Positions 20,937 to 30,634 of a stretch of DNA of 64,000 nucleotides are shown piece after piece. The position numbers were made by a program, and so were the translations under genes. The notes under the pieces were generated by a model. That model was given only the letters and a program-made list of their open reading frames with translations. It did not search any database and had not been told where the DNA came from. Source of the DNA: Actinomyces sp. (GTDB lineage: Bacteria > Actinomycetota > Actinomycetes > Actinomycetales > Actinomycetaceae); contig JALCNR010000009.1 in assembly GCA_022649165.1 (NCBI GenBank), forward strand, positions 1 through 64,000, read 5' to 3'. How positions within the stretch are numbered: the first letter of the stretch is position 1; each line of letters begins with the position of its first letter.

Positions 20937-21668
20937 ATGGTGGACGGGGCGCGGCACGCCGCCGGTCCGCGCAGGGAGCCGGCCGGGGAGGGCGAGGGCG
21001 CCCTGTCCTGGCTGCGCGAGCTCGGGCTCGTCGTCCTCATCGCCGTCGTCATCTCCTCCCTGCTGCGGGCCTTTGTCGTGCAGGTCTTCTGGATCCCCTC
21101 GGAGTCCATGCACGACACGCTGGTCGAGGACGACCGCATCGCCGTCCTGCGCCTGCCGCACTGGACCGGCGACATCCAGCGCGGCGACGTGGTGGTGTTC
21201 AACGACTCCCTCGGCTGGCTGCCGGCCGTCGACTCCGGGGGGATCGCGGGCGCGCTGCGCTCAGCGGGGGAGTTCATCGGCTTCGTGCCCGCCAACGGGG
21301 AGCAGACCCTGGTCAAACGCGTCATCGGAGTGGGCGGCGATCACGTGGCCTGCTGCACGGCCGCCGGGCGCCTCACGGTCAACGGCGTCGCCGTGGACGA
21401 GCCGTACCTGGCGGACGGCCAGGCGCCCTCGACGATCTCCTTCGACGTCACCGTCCCCGAGGGCACCCTGTGGGTGATGGGGGACAACCGCGGGCACTCC
21501 GCGGACTCGCGCTACCACATGGGCGAGGGCGAGACGCCCTTCGTCCCGGTCGGCGATGTCGTCGGTCGGGCTCGCTGGGTGATCTGGCCGATCGGGCACT
21601 GGACGGGACTGGGCGGACGCGAGGCCTTCGACGAGGTGCCGGACGCCGAATCGGGCGCGGCGAGGTGA
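20937..21668 (+). CDS. lepB: Signal peptidase I
   Basis: LepB cleaves signal peptides at the outer face of the membrane. After a short basic cytoplasmic part, one membrane helix (LGLVVLIAVVISSLLRAFVV) leads to box B with the catalytic serine in IPSESMHDTL. The Lys general base is in LVKRVIGVGGD, and MGDNRGHSADSRYH is box E. Length 243. ATG 20937 is supported by GGGGGAAGG upstream. The end overlaps rnhB by four bases (GTGA). Confidence 0.93.
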   Translation: MVDGARHAAGPRREPAGEGEGALSWLRELGLVVLIAVVISSLLRAFVVQVFWIPSESMHDTLVEDDRIAVLRLPHWTGDIQRGDVVVFNDSLGWLPAVDSGGIAGALRSAGEFIGFVPANGEQTLVKRVIGVGGDHVACCTAAGRLTVNGVAVDEPYLADGQAPSTISFDVTVPEGTLWVMGDNRGHSADSRYHMGEGETPFVPVGDVVGRARWVIWPIGHWTGLGGREAFDEVPDAESGAAR

Positions 21669-22351
21669 GGAGCACCGCCGGACGCGAGGTCGAGCTCTCC
21701 CTGGCCGCCCGCTTCGGCGCGGTCGCCGGCATGGACGAGGTCGGCCGGGGCGCGCTGGCCGGGCCGGTCGCCGTCGGTGTGGCGGTGGTCGACGCCGGAT
21801 GCGGCGCGCCGCCGGAGGGCCTCGCCGACTCGAAAATGCTCACGCCCAGACGCCGCGAGAGGCTGTGCGAGCCCCTCACGCGGTGGCTGCTGGGGTCCGC
21901 GGTGGGCTGGGCGGACTCCCGCGAGGTCGACGCCCACGGCATCGTCGTCGCGCTGCGGCTGGCGGGCAGACGGGCCCTGACCAGCGTGCGCGAGGCGGGG
22001 CTCGCTCCCGGCGTCGTCCTGCTGGACGGCTCCGCCGACTGGCTGAGCGCCCCCGGATGGGCGGAGCTGGGCGTCCCCGTGGTCACACGGGTCCGCGCGG
22101 ACGCCACCTGCGCCGTCGTGGCGGCGGCCTCCGTGCTGGCCAAGGTGGCCCGCGACGCATGGATGCGCGACGTCGACGATCCCGGGTACGACTGGGCGCA
22201 CAACAAGGGATACGCCTCTCCCGCGCACGTCCAAGCGCTCCGCGAGCTCGGCCCCAGCCCGCTCCACCGCGTGTCCTGGCACCTGCCGGGCGCGGCTCCC
22301 TCCCCGTCGATGACCCCCCGGGCCTCCGGATCGGGCATGATGGTCCCGTGA
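21665..22351 (+). CDS. rnhB: Ribonuclease HII
   Basis: RnhB removes ribonucleotides from DNA and RNA-DNA hybrids using two metals. Catalytic acidic motifs are visible: GMDEVGRGALAGPVAVG, ADSKMLTPRRRE, and the Asp of VVLLDGSADWL, followed by KVARDAWM and NKGYASPAHVQAL. GTG 21665 overlaps the lepB stop (GTGA), a pattern repeated at the next junctions and suggesting a translationally coupled operon lepB-rnhB-DUF2469. Length 228. Confidence 0.94.
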   Translation: MRSTAGREVELSLAARFGAVAGMDEVGRGALAGPVAVGVAVVDAGCGAPPEGLADSKMLTPRRRERLCEPLTRWLLGSAVGWADSREVDAHGIVVALRLAGRRALTSVREAGLAPGVVLLDGSADWLSAPGWAELGVPVVTRVRADATCAVVAAASVLAKVARDAWMRDVDDPGYDWAHNKGYASPAHVQALRELGPSPLHRVSWHLPGAAPSPSMTPRASGSGMMVP

Positions 22352-22650
22352 GCAGTGAGGACATCGAGGGCTACGAGAATGCGCTGGAACTGGAACTCTT
22401 CCGCGAGTACCGCGACGTGGTGGGCCTGTTCAGCTATGTCGTGGAGACGGAGCGCCGGTTCTACCTGTGCAACAAGGTCGATGTGCAGGCCCGCCCCGTC
22501 GGGCAGGACGTCTTCTTCGAGCTGACGCTCACCGACGCCTGGGTCTGGGACATCTACCGTTCCTCGCGCTTCGTGAAGTCCGTCCACGTCATCACCTACA
22601 AGGACGTCAATGTGGAGGAGCTGTCCAAGCCGGAGCTCGATATCCCCTGA
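22348..22650 (+). CDS. DUF2469 family protein
   Basis: This conserved actinobacterial protein of about 100 residues always tends to sit between rnhB and yraN. Characteristic text is ENALELELFREYRDVVGLF, RRFYLCNKVDV and VWDIYRSSRFVKSVHVI. It has no membrane segment and no recognised catalytic motif. The GTG start overlaps the rnhB stop. Its function is not established; conservation beside RNase HII hints at a nucleic-acid role. Confidence 0.9.
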   Translation: MSSEDIEGYENALELELFREYRDVVGLFSYVVETERRFYLCNKVDVQARPVGQDVFFELTLTDAWVWDIYRSSRFVKSVHVITYKDVNVEELSKPELDIP

Positions 22651-22756
22651 CCCCGTCCACAAGCGGTCCGGGAGGCCCCGATCCGTCCACACACGGGACG
22701 CCGGTCGGTGGCCCGCGGCCCGGCGGGACTGCGAGGGTGTGCGCGGAGGTGACGCC

Positions 22757-23161
22757 ATGCGCACAGAGCGCAGACGAGAACTGGGACAGGCGGGCGAGGC
22801 GCTGGCAGCGAACCTGCTGACGGCCCGCGGCCTGCGCATCCTCGACCGGAACTGGCGCGACGGACGGCGCGGCGAGCTGGACATCATCGCCCTCGACGGC
22901 GCCGCCGGGCAGATCGTCGTCGTCGAGGTGCGCACCAGGACGGGCGACCGGTACGGCTCGGCGCTTGAATCCGTCGGCCCGGCGAAGCTCGCCCGCGTGC
23001 GGCGTCTGGCCGCCGCCTGGCTGGCCGCCCACGACGTTCATGGGAACGTCCGCTTCGACGTGGTCGCCGTGACCGTGCCCTGGCGGGGAGGGGCCGCTCC
23101 GGCATCCGGGGACGCGCTGGCGCAGGCCACGATCGACTGGGTGAGGGGCGTGGCCCCGTGA
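22757..23161 (+). CDS. yraN: YraN family endonuclease-like protein (UPF0102)
   Basis: The protein has the PD-(D/E)XK-like fold signature: RRELGQAGEALAANLL, then RRGELDIIALDG and VVVEVRTRTGDRYG, equivalent to the E-D-EXK arrangement of Holliday-junction-resolvase-like nucleases, though the final Lys is an Arg here (EVRTR), as is often seen in the family. 134 residues. ATG 22757 follows GGAGGTGACG. It overlaps comM by GTGA, and the cluster context suggests a role in DNA processing or recombination. Confidence 0.92.
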   Translation: MRTERRRELGQAGEALAANLLTARGLRILDRNWRDGRRGELDIIALDGAAGQIVVVEVRTRTGDRYGSALESVGPAKLARVRRLAAAWLAAHDVHGNVRFDVVAVTVPWRGGAAPASGDALAQATIDWVRGVAP

Positions 23162-24723
23162 GCGCCGCATCGGTGGCGGCGACCCTCGCGGTCAGCCTCG
23201 TCGGGCTCGAGGGCCACCTCGTCGAGGTGCAGACCCATGTCGGGCGCGGACTGGTCGCCTTCACCCTGGTCGGGCTGCCCGACGCCTCCGTCAGGGAGGC
23301 GCGCGAACGTGTCCGTGCGGCGCTGCAGTCATGTGGGACGGAGGTGCGCGACCGGCACATGACCGTCAATCTCTCCCCGGCGGGACTCCCCAAACACGGA
23401 TCAGGCTTCGACCTCGCGATCGCGATGAGCGTGCTGGCCGCGAACGGCGGCATCTGCGCGGCGGCCGCGGCGGACGCCGTCATGCTGGGCGAACTGGGTC
23501 TGGACGGGGCGCTCAGACCGGTGCCCGGCATCCTCCCGTCACTCATCGCGGCCGCCCGCGAGGGCGTGAGGCGGGCCGTCGTCCCTGCGGCCTGCGCCGC
23601 CGAGGCGCGCCTGGTGCCCGGGATCGAGGTCCTCGGCTTCGACCATCTGGCGGAGGCCGTCGCCTGGGCGGGAGGGCGAGCCGAGCGCCCGCGCCTGCTC
23701 GGACCGCCCGGCGGGCCCGCGGAGCCCAGGGGCATCGCCCCCGCGCAGGCCGGGCCGTCCCTGGATCTCGCGGACGTGCGCGGACAGGCCCTCGGACGGC
23801 GGGCGCTGGAGGTGGCGGCGGCTGGCGGGCACCATCTCTTCCTCATCGGGGAGCCCGGGGCCGGCAAGACGATGCTGGCCTCCCGGCTCGCCACCGTCCT
23901 GCCGGAACTGGACGACCAGACGGCCGTCGAGGTGACGGCACTGCACTCCGTGGCCGGGGCCTTCGACCCCTCCGGGGGGCTCATCCGCACGCCCCCGGTG
24001 GAGCGCCCCCACCATTCGGCCACGATGCAGGCCCTCATCGGAGGCGGAGGCGGCGTTCCTCGGCCGGGCGCCGTGTCCCTCGCCCACGGCGGCGTCCTGA
24101 TCCTCGACGAGGCGGCCGAATTCCCGCCGAAGGCGCTCGACGCGCTGCGCCAACCCCTGGAGCAGGGAACCGTGACGATCCACCGGGCGCTGGCCACAGC
24201 CCGTTATCCGGCCGCCTTCCAACTGGTCCTGGCCACGAACCCGTGCCCATGCGGATACCGGGACTCCCGGAAGAGGTCGTGCACGTGCACCGCCCCGCAG
24301 CGCCGGCGCTATCTCTCGCGCCTGTCGGGTCCGCTGCTGGACCGCATCGACATCCAAGTCGCCATGCGCGCGCCCACGCGCGCCGACCTGGCCCTGGACC
24401 GGGCGGACACCTCGGCGCGCGTGCGCGAGCGGGTCACGCGGGCGCGCCGGCGGGCCGCCCGGCGGTGGGCGGGCACCCCGTGGGCCCTCAACAGCCGTCT
24501 GCCCGGCACCTGGATCCGGGAGCACGCGCCCTTGGAACCGTCGCTGGCAGCCGACCTGGACCGGTGGGTCGACCGGGGCAGGATCAGCCTGCGCGGCGCG
24601 GACCGGGTCCTGCGGCTCATGTGGACCCTCGCCGACCTCGACGGACGGGACCGACCCGACGACCGCGACCTGGGAGAGGCCATGACGCTGCGAACAGGGG
24701 ACCGCGATGAGCGCGCCGCCTGA
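23158..24723 (+). CDS. comM: YifB/ComM family Mg-chelatase-like AAA ATPase
   Basis: ComM is a hexameric branch-migration helicase that assists integration of transformed DNA. The N-terminal ChlI-like domain (VQTHVGRGLVAFTLVGLPDA), the AAA Walker A GEPGAGKTML from about residue 231, the Walker B VLILDEAAEF, and the Cys-rich insert PCPCGYRDSRKRSCTC typical of this family are all present. Length 521 is standard. The GTG start overlaps the yraN stop, and the end overlaps dprA by 17 bases. Confidence 0.94.
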   Translation: MSAASVAATLAVSLVGLEGHLVEVQTHVGRGLVAFTLVGLPDASVREARERVRAALQSCGTEVRDRHMTVNLSPAGLPKHGSGFDLAIAMSVLAANGGICAAAAADAVMLGELGLDGALRPVPGILPSLIAAAREGVRRAVVPAACAAEARLVPGIEVLGFDHLAEAVAWAGGRAERPRLLGPPGGPAEPRGIAPAQAGPSLDLADVRGQALGRRALEVAAAGGHHLFLIGEPGAGKTMLASRLATVLPELDDQTAVEVTALHSVAGAFDPSGGLIRTPPVERPHHSATMQALIGGGGGVPRPGAVSLAHGGVLILDEAAEFPPKALDALRQPLEQGTVTIHRALATARYPAAFQLVLATNPCPCGYRDSRKRSCTCTAPQRRRYLSRLSGPLLDRIDIQVAMRAPTRADLALDRADTSARVRERVTRARRRAARRWAGTPWALNSRLPGTWIREHAPLEPSLAADLDRWVDRGRISLRGADRVLRLMWTLADLDGRDRPDDRDLGEAMTLRTGDRDERAA

Positions 24724-25909
24724 GGATCCGAGGCTGGCCTGCGCGTGGTGGTGCGCGGTCGCCGAGCCGGGAGACGCCCATGCGAGTGCCCTGCGCGCTG
24801 CGCTGGGAGATCCCGCGGCCATCGAGTGGGCGCTGCGCCCGGAGCCGGGGCCGCTGCCCGACGGCCTGGCGCGCGACGGGCGGGGAGGCTCCCGCCGATT
24901 CGAGGAGGCCTGGGCGCGCTGGAATCCTCGCGCCCTCGTTGCGGACCCCCTGGGCGACCTGGAGGCCCTCGAGCGCCTGGGCGGCAGGATCGTCATCCCC
25001 CAGGACGCGGAATGGCCCGCGTCGCTGGACGACCTGGGAGGGCTGCGCCCCCACGCCCTGTGGGCCCTCGGGGCGCCCGTCGGCGGCGGGGACGCGGTCG
25101 CCGTCGTCGGGTCCAGGGCGGCCACGGACTACGGCGAGCACATCGCCGCCGACATGGGCCTGGAACTGGCGGAGCAGGGGATCGACGTGGTCTCGGGTGG
25201 AGCCTTCGGCATCGACAGCGCCGCCCACCGCGGGGCGCTCGCGGCGCGGGGAGGACGCACCCGCGCGGTCATGGCGGGCGGCCTGGGCCGCCTCTACCCG
25301 GCGGCGCACGCCGACCTGTACGACCGCATGGTCGCGGCCGGAGGAACGATCCTCTCCGAGGTCCCGCCGTCATGGCGGCCCGCGAAATGGCGTTTCATCG
25401 GGCGCAACCGCGTGATCGCCGCGATGGGCTCGGCGACGGTCGTCGTCGAGGCCTCCGAACGCTCCGGGGCGCTGTCCACGGCGCGCCGCGCGATGGAGCT
25501 GGGCCGCCACGTGGGCGCGGTGCCCGGGCCGGTGACCTCCGGGTCCTCGCGCGGATGCCACCTGCTCCTGCGGCAGGGGGCGGCACTGGTGCGGGACGCC
25601 CGCGACGTCATGGAGCTCATCAGCTCCTTCGCCCTGATCGGACAGGAGCCGATCCCCGGGGCCCCGGTGGCGGGGGACCGCGGGGCGGACGCCCTTCCCA
25701 CCGGTCAGCGCCGGGTCTGGGAGGCGCTGCCGGCGCGCAGCGCAACCTCGGTGGACCGCCTGGTCCGTGCCTCGGGGATGTCCCAGCGGGACGTCCTCTC
25801 CGCCCTGGGCCGCCTCGAGGTCGAGGGGTGGGTGGAGTCCGGTCCCTCGGGGTGGGCGCGTCTCCCGGGACACGGCGCCTACCATGGGCGCCATGACGAC
25901 GTCACCTGA
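24707..25909 (+). CDS. dprA: DNA processing protein DprA
   Basis: DprA loads RecA onto incoming single strands during natural transformation. The Rossmann-like core has [41 protein letters not shown] and [10 protein letters not shown]; a C-terminal winged-helix-like domain (about 330-395: [19 protein letters not shown]) follows. Length 400. Together with comM upstream and xerC downstream it forms the usual actinobacterial recombination block; whether the organism is transformable cannot be judged here. Confidence 0.95.
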   Translation: MSAPPEDPRLACAWWCAVAEPGDAHASALRAALGDPAAIEWALRPEPGPLPDGLARDGRGGSRRFEEAWARWNPRALVADPLGDLEALERLGGRIVIPQDAEWPASLDDLGGLRPHALWALGAPVGGGDAVAVVGSRAATDYGEHIAADMGLELAEQGIDVVSGGAFGIDSAAHRGALAARGGRTRAVMAGGLGRLYPAAHADLYDRMVAAGGTILSEVPPSWRPAKWRFIGRNRVIAAMGSATVVVEASERSGALSTARRAMELGRHVGAVPGPVTSGSSRGCHLLLRQGAALVRDARDVMELISSFALIGQEPIPGAPVAGDRGADALPTGQRRVWEALPARSATSVDRLVRASGMSQRDVLSALGRLEVEGWVESGPSGWARLPGHGAYHGRHDDVT

Positions 25910-26855
25910 GCGCGCGGGGCGCACCGGGGACGACGGGGCCGCGGTCCTGTCCCAATGGATCCGCCACCTCCGCGACGGGAGGGGCCTGTCCCCGCACACG
26001 GTGGCGGCCTACTCCGCAGATGTCGAGTCCCTCTTCCGGCACCTCAGCCTTGACCCGTCATCGACGGCGGAGGATCTCCGCGCCCGCGTGACGACCAGGT
26101 CCCTGCGGTCGTGGCTCGCTGCGCTGTCGGAGGGGGGAGCGGCCCGCTCCACGGTGGCCCGGCACATGGCGTCGCTGCGCGCGTTCACCTCCTGGGCGCA
26201 TGAGCACGGTGTGCTGTCCCGGGATCCGGCGCTGCTCCTGTCGGCGCCCCGGCCGGACCAGCGCCTGCCGGAGGTCCTGGATCGCGCCTCCGTCGACGGG
26301 CTCCTGGAACGCGCCCGGGCGGAGGCCCTCGGACAGCCCGGCCGGGCGGAACCGGTGAAGGTGCGCGACTGGTCGATCGTCGAGCTGCTCTATGCCACCG
26401 GGATCCGGGTGGCGGAGCTGTGCGCCTTGGACGTCGGCTCTCTCATGCCGCAGACCCAGACCCTTCGGGTCATCGGGAAGGGCGACAAGGAGCGCGTCGT
26501 CCCGTATGGGGATCCAGCGGCGCGCGCCCTGGGGATCTGGCTGGAGCGGGCCCGGCCCGCGCTGGTGACCTCCGGCAGCGGCGCGGCCCTGTACCTCGGC
26601 GCCCACGGAGGCCGTGTCGACCAGCGTGTCGTGCGCGGCGCGCTGCACCGGCTGGCGGCCCGTGCCGGCGTCCGCGACCTGGCCCCCCATGGCCTCCGGC
26701 ACACCGCGGCCACCCACCTGCTCGAGGGGGGCGCCGACCTGCGCGCGGTCCAGGAGCTGCTGGGGCACGCCTCGTTGCAGACCACGCAGCGCTACACGCA
26801 TGTGGACGCCCGGAGGCTGTCGGAGGTCTACCGGCGGGCCCATCCGCGCGCCTGA
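25893..26855 (+). CDS. xerC: Tyrosine recombinase XerC
   Basis: XerC resolves chromosome dimers at dif with a partner recombinase. The N-terminal SAM-like core-binding domain contains [20 protein letters not shown]. The catalytic set is complete: Arg in [13 protein letters not shown], Lys in [24 protein letters not shown] and the nucleophile Tyr in RYTHVD. About 320 residues. ATG 25893 (MTTSPERAG) or 25884 both fit; both overlap the dprA end. It converges with the M23 gene only 20 bases away, and I see no terminator between them. Confidence 0.92.
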   Translation: MTTSPERAGRTGDDGAAVLSQWIRHLRDGRGLSPHTVAAYSADVESLFRHLSLDPSSTAEDLRARVTTRSLRSWLAALSEGGAARSTVARHMASLRAFTSWAHEHGVLSRDPALLLSAPRPDQRLPEVLDRASVDGLLERARAEALGQPGRAEPVKVRDWSIVELLYATGIRVAELCALDVGSLMPQTQTLRVIGKGDKERVVPYGDPAARALGIWLERARPALVTSGSGAALYLGAHGGRVDQRVVRGALHRLAARAGVRDLAPHGLRHTAATHLLEGGADLRAVQELLGHASLQTTQRYTHVDARRLSEVYRRAHPRA

Positions 26856-26875
26856 TCGGCTCCCCCGCGCTGCGC

Positions 26876-27382
26876 TCACCCTTCCCAGGGTTTGAGGACC
26901 ACGCGGGAGACCAGCATCCGCAGGGGATCGACGTAGCGCTCGCGGCCGATCCGGGCGCCCCAGTGCAGGGCCCCGGGGGAGTGGCCGGCTGCGACCGTGG
27001 CGATCGCCTGCCCTCGCGACACGTGCTCGCCCGCGGAGACCAGGGGGTCCACGGGCTCGAAGGTCGAGCGCACCTGGCCGTGCTGCAGGGAGACGACACC
27101 GCGGTCGACGACCGTGCCCGCCTGGACGACGGTGCCCTCTGCCGGGGCCCGCACGGTGGCGCCCACCGCGACATCGAGATCGACGCCGCGGTGGCCGGAC
27201 AGCCACGGCTGCTCCGGCGGGTCGAAGGAGCGGACCACGGGGACCGGGCCGTCGGTGGGCCAACTCCACGGCTGGTGGGCGTCATCAGGTCCTCCGGCGT
27301 CCGCGGGCTCGATGGTGGCGGCCGCCAGCGCGAGCACGCACGCGGTCATCGTCAGGTTGATCAACCGTACCGGTGTGCGCAT
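26876..27382 (-). CDS. Secreted M23 (LytM-like) peptidase, partly degenerate active site
   Basis: A signal peptide (MRTPVRLINLTMTACVLALA ending near ADAGG) indicates export. The LytM fold is seen in GHRGVDLDVAVGATVRAP (zinc ligands His and Asp of HxxxD), HGQVRSTFEPV, VSRGQAIATV and ALHWGARIGRERYVDPL. The usual HxH motif reads Ala-Leu-His, keeping the zinc-binding His but lacking the first, catalytic-site His. That LHWG-type variant occurs in actinobacterial homologues encoded near rpsB. It probably acts on peptidoglycan or regulates such an enzyme. 168 residues. Confidence 0.85.
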   Translation of the reverse strand: MRTPVRLINLTMTACVLALAAATIEPADAGGPDDAHQPWSWPTDGPVPVVRSFDPPEQPWLSGHRGVDLDVAVGATVRAPAEGTVVQAGTVVDRGVVSLQHGQVRSTFEPVDPLVSAGEHVSRGQAIATVAAGHSPGALHWGARIGRERYVDPLRMLVSRVVLKPWEG

Positions 27383-27479
27383 GTGGACATCGTCTCGGAA
27401 CGCGCCTCCCGGCGCCAGCGCCGCGGTGCGGACTGTGGAAGAGCCCGGATAGGCCCCGGGTCCTGTGGACGGGAGACGG

Positions 27480-28433
27480 TCAGCCGAGCCGCGTGAGCGC
27501 CGCCCCCGCCAGCATGACGAGCACGGCGGCCACCTGGATGGGACGGGTCCGCGTGGGAGCGGTCCCGAACCACCCGAAGCGGTCCACCAGGAGACCGCCG
27601 ATGATGGACCCGGTCAGCGTGAGGAGCACGGTCAGCCCGGTGCCGACCCGCCCGGCGAGATAGACGTTCCCGAGCACGAAGGCCCCTCCCAGGAGGCCGC
27701 CGATCCACATCCACCACGGGTTCGCCGCCCCCTCGGGCCGGGAGAGCCTCAGCGGCGTGCGCAGGACCGCCACGATGACGGCCAGGACCAGCGAGCCGAC
27801 GGCGAAGGAGGTGAACGCCGCGGCGACGGGCGAGCCGAGGACCTGGCCCAGGTGGGCGTTGATCGCCGTCTGGCAGGCTGAGAGCATGCCGGAGACCAGG
27901 CCCAGCCCGCGGGCCGACCATGTGGCGGCCGGACCGCCGCGCGGGCCCCGCCCGTCGTCGCCGCCCCGTGCCGGGAGCGGGGACGCCCTCGGCGTGAGGA
28001 CGACGGCCCCCACGACACCCGCGGCCACCAGGAGCGCCCCGACCGACCGCGGGACGCCGAGGGGCACCACCCGGCCGTCGAACCACCCGTTGGCGTCGAT
28101 GAGCAGCCCCATCGCGATCTGTCCGAACACGGGGATGACAACGGTCTGGACGGCGCCGAGGACGGGGAGGAGCAGGAGGTTCCCGGTGAGGAAGACGACG
28201 CCGAGGACGCCTCCGGCCCAGATCCACGCGGGCTGGTCGGAGAGGACGCCGACGGCGGGTCCGGGGGAAGAACGCGAGGCCAGGGTGACGACGCCCAGAC
28301 AGGCGGAGCCGACCGTGAAAGACGCCAGCGAGGCGACGAAGGGAGACCCCGTCGATCTGCGCAGGCGCGCGTTGATGCTCGTCTGGACGGGCAGGCCCAT
28401 CCCGAGCGCGATGCCGATCAACGCTGTGAGCAC
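27480..28433 (-). CDS. DMT-superfamily transporter, YdcZ (DUF606) tandem duplication
   Basis: Ten hydrophobic helices are arranged as two homologous halves: LTALIGIALGMGLPVQTSIN in the first and ARGLGLVSGMLSACQTAINA in the second, each followed by ASFTVGSACLG- or TSFAVGSLVLA-type helices. This duplicated YdcZ arrangement belongs to drug/metabolite transporters of unknown substrate. GTG at 28433 is chosen because a GAGGAGGGGGG ribosome site precedes it; a start at 28463 is less likely. Length 317. It lies between the M23 gene and rpsB on the opposite strand to rpsB. Confidence 0.85.
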   Translation of the reverse strand: MLTALIGIALGMGLPVQTSINARLRRSTGSPFVASLASFTVGSACLGVVTLASRSSPGPAVGVLSDQPAWIWAGGVLGVVFLTGNLLLLPVLGAVQTVVIPVFGQIAMGLLIDANGWFDGRVVPLGVPRSVGALLVAAGVVGAVVLTPRASPLPARGGDDGRGPRGGPAATWSARGLGLVSGMLSACQTAINAHLGQVLGSPVAAAFTSFAVGSLVLAVIVAVLRTPLRLSRPEGAANPWWMWIGGLLGGAFVLGNVYLAGRVGTGLTVLLTLTGSIIGGLLVDRFGWFGTAPTRTRPIQVAAVLVMLAGAALTRLG

Positions 28434-28768
28434 GGATCCCCCCTCCTCGATGTCCCCGCACACAGTACGGGGCGCGGAGGCGGGCCGCCGTGGGGACCCG
28501 GGTCACATGCGGTGACGGAGGGGGAAGGCCTCCGCGTGGACTACACTTGACGCGGCGTCCGCCCTCGCGGCGGATGACTTCGCGCGTCATTTCCGTTCCC
28601 GACCCGGTGCGATCCGGTCCCACGGGACGGGGCGCGGCCGCCTGGGTCCCCTCGGGGTGGCGGTCGGCCATGGCGCCAGGATCCGGCGCGGGACCTCCGC
28701 CCGGGTGACAACCGAAAGCGGGCACGATGTGCCCATGGCCTGCGCATCCGCGCAGGGAGAGGACGATC
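28434..28768 (+). promoter_or_regulatory. rpsB upstream region with probable structured leader
   Basis: No gene is visible in these 335 bases. A -10-like TACACT lies at 28542-28547. Just after it come two adjacent hairpins: TCCGCC/GGCGGA (28558-28563 with 28569-28574) and ATGAC/GTCAT (28574-28578 with 28586-28590), the second followed by a pyrimidine stretch. A leader of about 210 bases would fit autogenous control of rpsB by S2, known in other bacteria; here it is only inferred. Confidence 0.35.
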
Positions 28769-29677
28769 ATGGCAGTCGTCACCATGCGTCAGCTGTTGGA
28801 GGCGGGTGTCCACTTCGGGCACCAGACCCGCCGGTGGAACCCGAAGATGAAGCGGTTCATCCTCACCGAGCGCAACGGCATCTACATCATCGACCTCCAG
28901 CAGACGCTGGCCGATATCGACATCGCGTACGACTTCGTCAAGGAGACGGTGGCCCACGGCGGCACCGTCCTGTTCGTCGGCACGAAGAAGCAGGCGCAGG
29001 AGGCCGTCGAGGAGCAGGCCCGTCGCGTGGGCATGCCCTACGTCAACCACCGCTGGCTCGGCGGCATGCTGACGAACTTCAACACGGTCTCCAAGCGCCT
29101 CCAGCGCCTCAAGGAGCTCGAGCAGATCGACTTCGACGACGTGGCGGCCTCCGGGCGCACGAAGAAGGAGCTGCTCATGATGCGCCGCGAGAAGGACAAG
29201 CTGCAGCGCACCCTGGGCGGCATCCGTGACATGGCGAAGGTCCCCTCCGCCGTGTGGATCGTCGATCCGAAGAAGGAGCACCTCGCGGTCTCCGAGGCCC
29301 GCAAGCTCTCGATCCCGATCGTCGCGATCCTGGACACCAACGCGGACCCGGACGAGGTCGACTACCGCATCCCGGGCAATGACGACGCGATCCGCGCTGT
29401 CTCGCTGCTCACCCGCGTCGTGGCCGACGCCGTCGCAGAGGGGCTGCTCGCCCGGTCCGAGGCCCGCAAGCCCGCTGCCGAGGGCGTCGAGGACGAGGGC
29501 GCCCAGGAGGGCGCCGCCGAGCCGCTTCCCGAGTGGGAGCGCCAGCTGCTCGAGGGCGCCGAGGGATCCTCGCCTGCCGAGGGCGCCGCCCCCGAGACGG
29601 AGCCGGTCCCCGCGCCGGGCACGGCCACGGCTGAAGAGCCCGCCGAGGCCCCCGCGGCCGAGACCGCTCAGGACTGA
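28769..29677 (+). CDS. rpsB: 30S ribosomal protein S2
   Basis: S2 has the conserved start [40 protein letters not shown] and [19 protein letters not shown]. The 302 residues include an Ala/Glu/Pro-rich tail from about residue 235 that is longer than in most S2 proteins and typical of GC-rich actinobacteria. ATG 28769 follows GAGAGGACG. tsf follows 30 bases later. Confidence 0.97.
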   Translation: MAVVTMRQLLEAGVHFGHQTRRWNPKMKRFILTERNGIYIIDLQQTLADIDIAYDFVKETVAHGGTVLFVGTKKQAQEAVEEQARRVGMPYVNHRWLGGMLTNFNTVSKRLQRLKELEQIDFDDVAASGRTKKELLMMRREKDKLQRTLGGIRDMAKVPSAVWIVDPKKEHLAVSEARKLSIPIVAILDTNADPDEVDYRIPGNDDAIRAVSLLTRVVADAVAEGLLARSEARKPAAEGVEDEGAQEGAAEPLPEWERQLLEGAEGSSPAEGAAPETEPVPAPGTATAEEPAEAPAAETAQD

Positions 29678-29707
29678 ATGACTTCCCTCCCGAAAGGAGA
29701 CAGATCG

Positions 29708-30538
29708 ATGGCGAACTTCACCGCCGCCGACGTCAAGGCGCTGCGCGAGCAGACCGGCGCCGGCATGATGGACGTCAAGAAGGCCCTCACCGAGGCCGAC
29801 GGGGACAAGGACAAGGCGCTCGAGCTCATCCGGCTCAAGGGGCTGCGCTCGCTGTCCAAGCGTGAGGACCGCGTGGCCTCCGCCGGGCTGGTCGCCGCCA
29901 CCGTCATCGACGGCACGGTGGGCGTCATGGTCGAGGTCAACTCCGAGACCGATTTCGTGGCGAAGAACCAGAAGTTCATCGACTTCGCGCAGAAGGTCCT
30001 CGACGCCGCTGTGGCGTCCGGGGCCGCGGACCTCACGTCCCTGCTGTCCGCGCCCTCGGACGAGGGAACCGTGCAGGACCTCGTCAACGGCATGGGCGCG
30101 GTCATCGGCGAGAAGATCGAGGTGCGCCGCGTCGTGCGCGTCGAGGGCGGCCACGTCGACCTCTACCTGCACCAGACGAGCCCGGACCTGCCCGCTCAGG
30201 TGGGCGTCTTCGTGGTCACGGACGCCGCCGGCGCCTCCATCGCCCACGACGTCGCGATGCACATCGCCGCCTTCCAGCCCGCCTACCTCGATCGCGACCA
30301 CGTCCCGGCCGAGGTTCTGGACAAGGAGCGCGCGACGCTGGAGAAGCTGACCCTCCAGGAGGGCAAGCCGGAGAAGATTGTCCCGAAGATCGTCGAGGGC
30401 CGCCTCAACGCCTACTTCAAGGACAACTGCCTGGTTGACCAGGACTTCGCCCGCGATCCGTCGAAGACGGTGGGCCAAGTCCTCAAGGAGGCCGGCGCGA
30501 CGGTCACGGACTTCGTCCGCGTCCACGTCGGAGCCTGA
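29708..30538 (+). CDS. tsf: Elongation factor Ts
   Basis: EF-Ts exchanges GDP for GTP on EF-Tu. The N-terminal TDVxxLR motif is present as TAADVKALREQTGAGMMDVK, followed by EVNSETDFVAKN and the C-terminal EGRLNAYFKDNCLVDQDFA. 276 residues, complete. It is co-transcribed with rpsB and preceded by GAAAGGAGA. Confidence 0.97.
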   Translation: MANFTAADVKALREQTGAGMMDVKKALTEADGDKDKALELIRLKGLRSLSKREDRVASAGLVAATVIDGTVGVMVEVNSETDFVAKNQKFIDFAQKVLDAAVASGAADLTSLLSAPSDEGTVQDLVNGMGAVIGEKIEVRRVVRVEGGHVDLYLHQTSPDLPAQVGVFVVTDAAGASIAHDVAMHIAAFQPAYLDRDHVPAEVLDKERATLEKLTLQEGKPEKIVPKIVEGRLNAYFKDNCLVDQDFARDPSKTVGQVLKEAGATVTDFVRVHVGA

Positions 30539-30545
30539 GGCGCCG

Positions 30546-30581
30546 GTGATGGCCCCGCCCCTTGAGGGACGGGGCCATCAC
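30546..30581 (+). terminator. Hairpin terminator after tsf
   Basis: GTGATGGCCCCG (30546-30557) pairs with CGGGGCCATCAC (30570-30581), with an inner CCC/GGG pairing. It starts eight bases after the tsf stop and separates rpsB-tsf from pyrH. Confidence 0.75.
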
Positions 30582-30634
30582 GACACCGACCACTCATCAC
30601 GACACCGACCACAATGCGGGCGAAGGAGCAATCG

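Noticed and set aside
28541-30526. A 660-codon minus-strand open frame opposite rpsB and tsf
   Set aside because: Its composition mirrors the coding strand, and both ribosomal genes are unmistakable on the plus strand.
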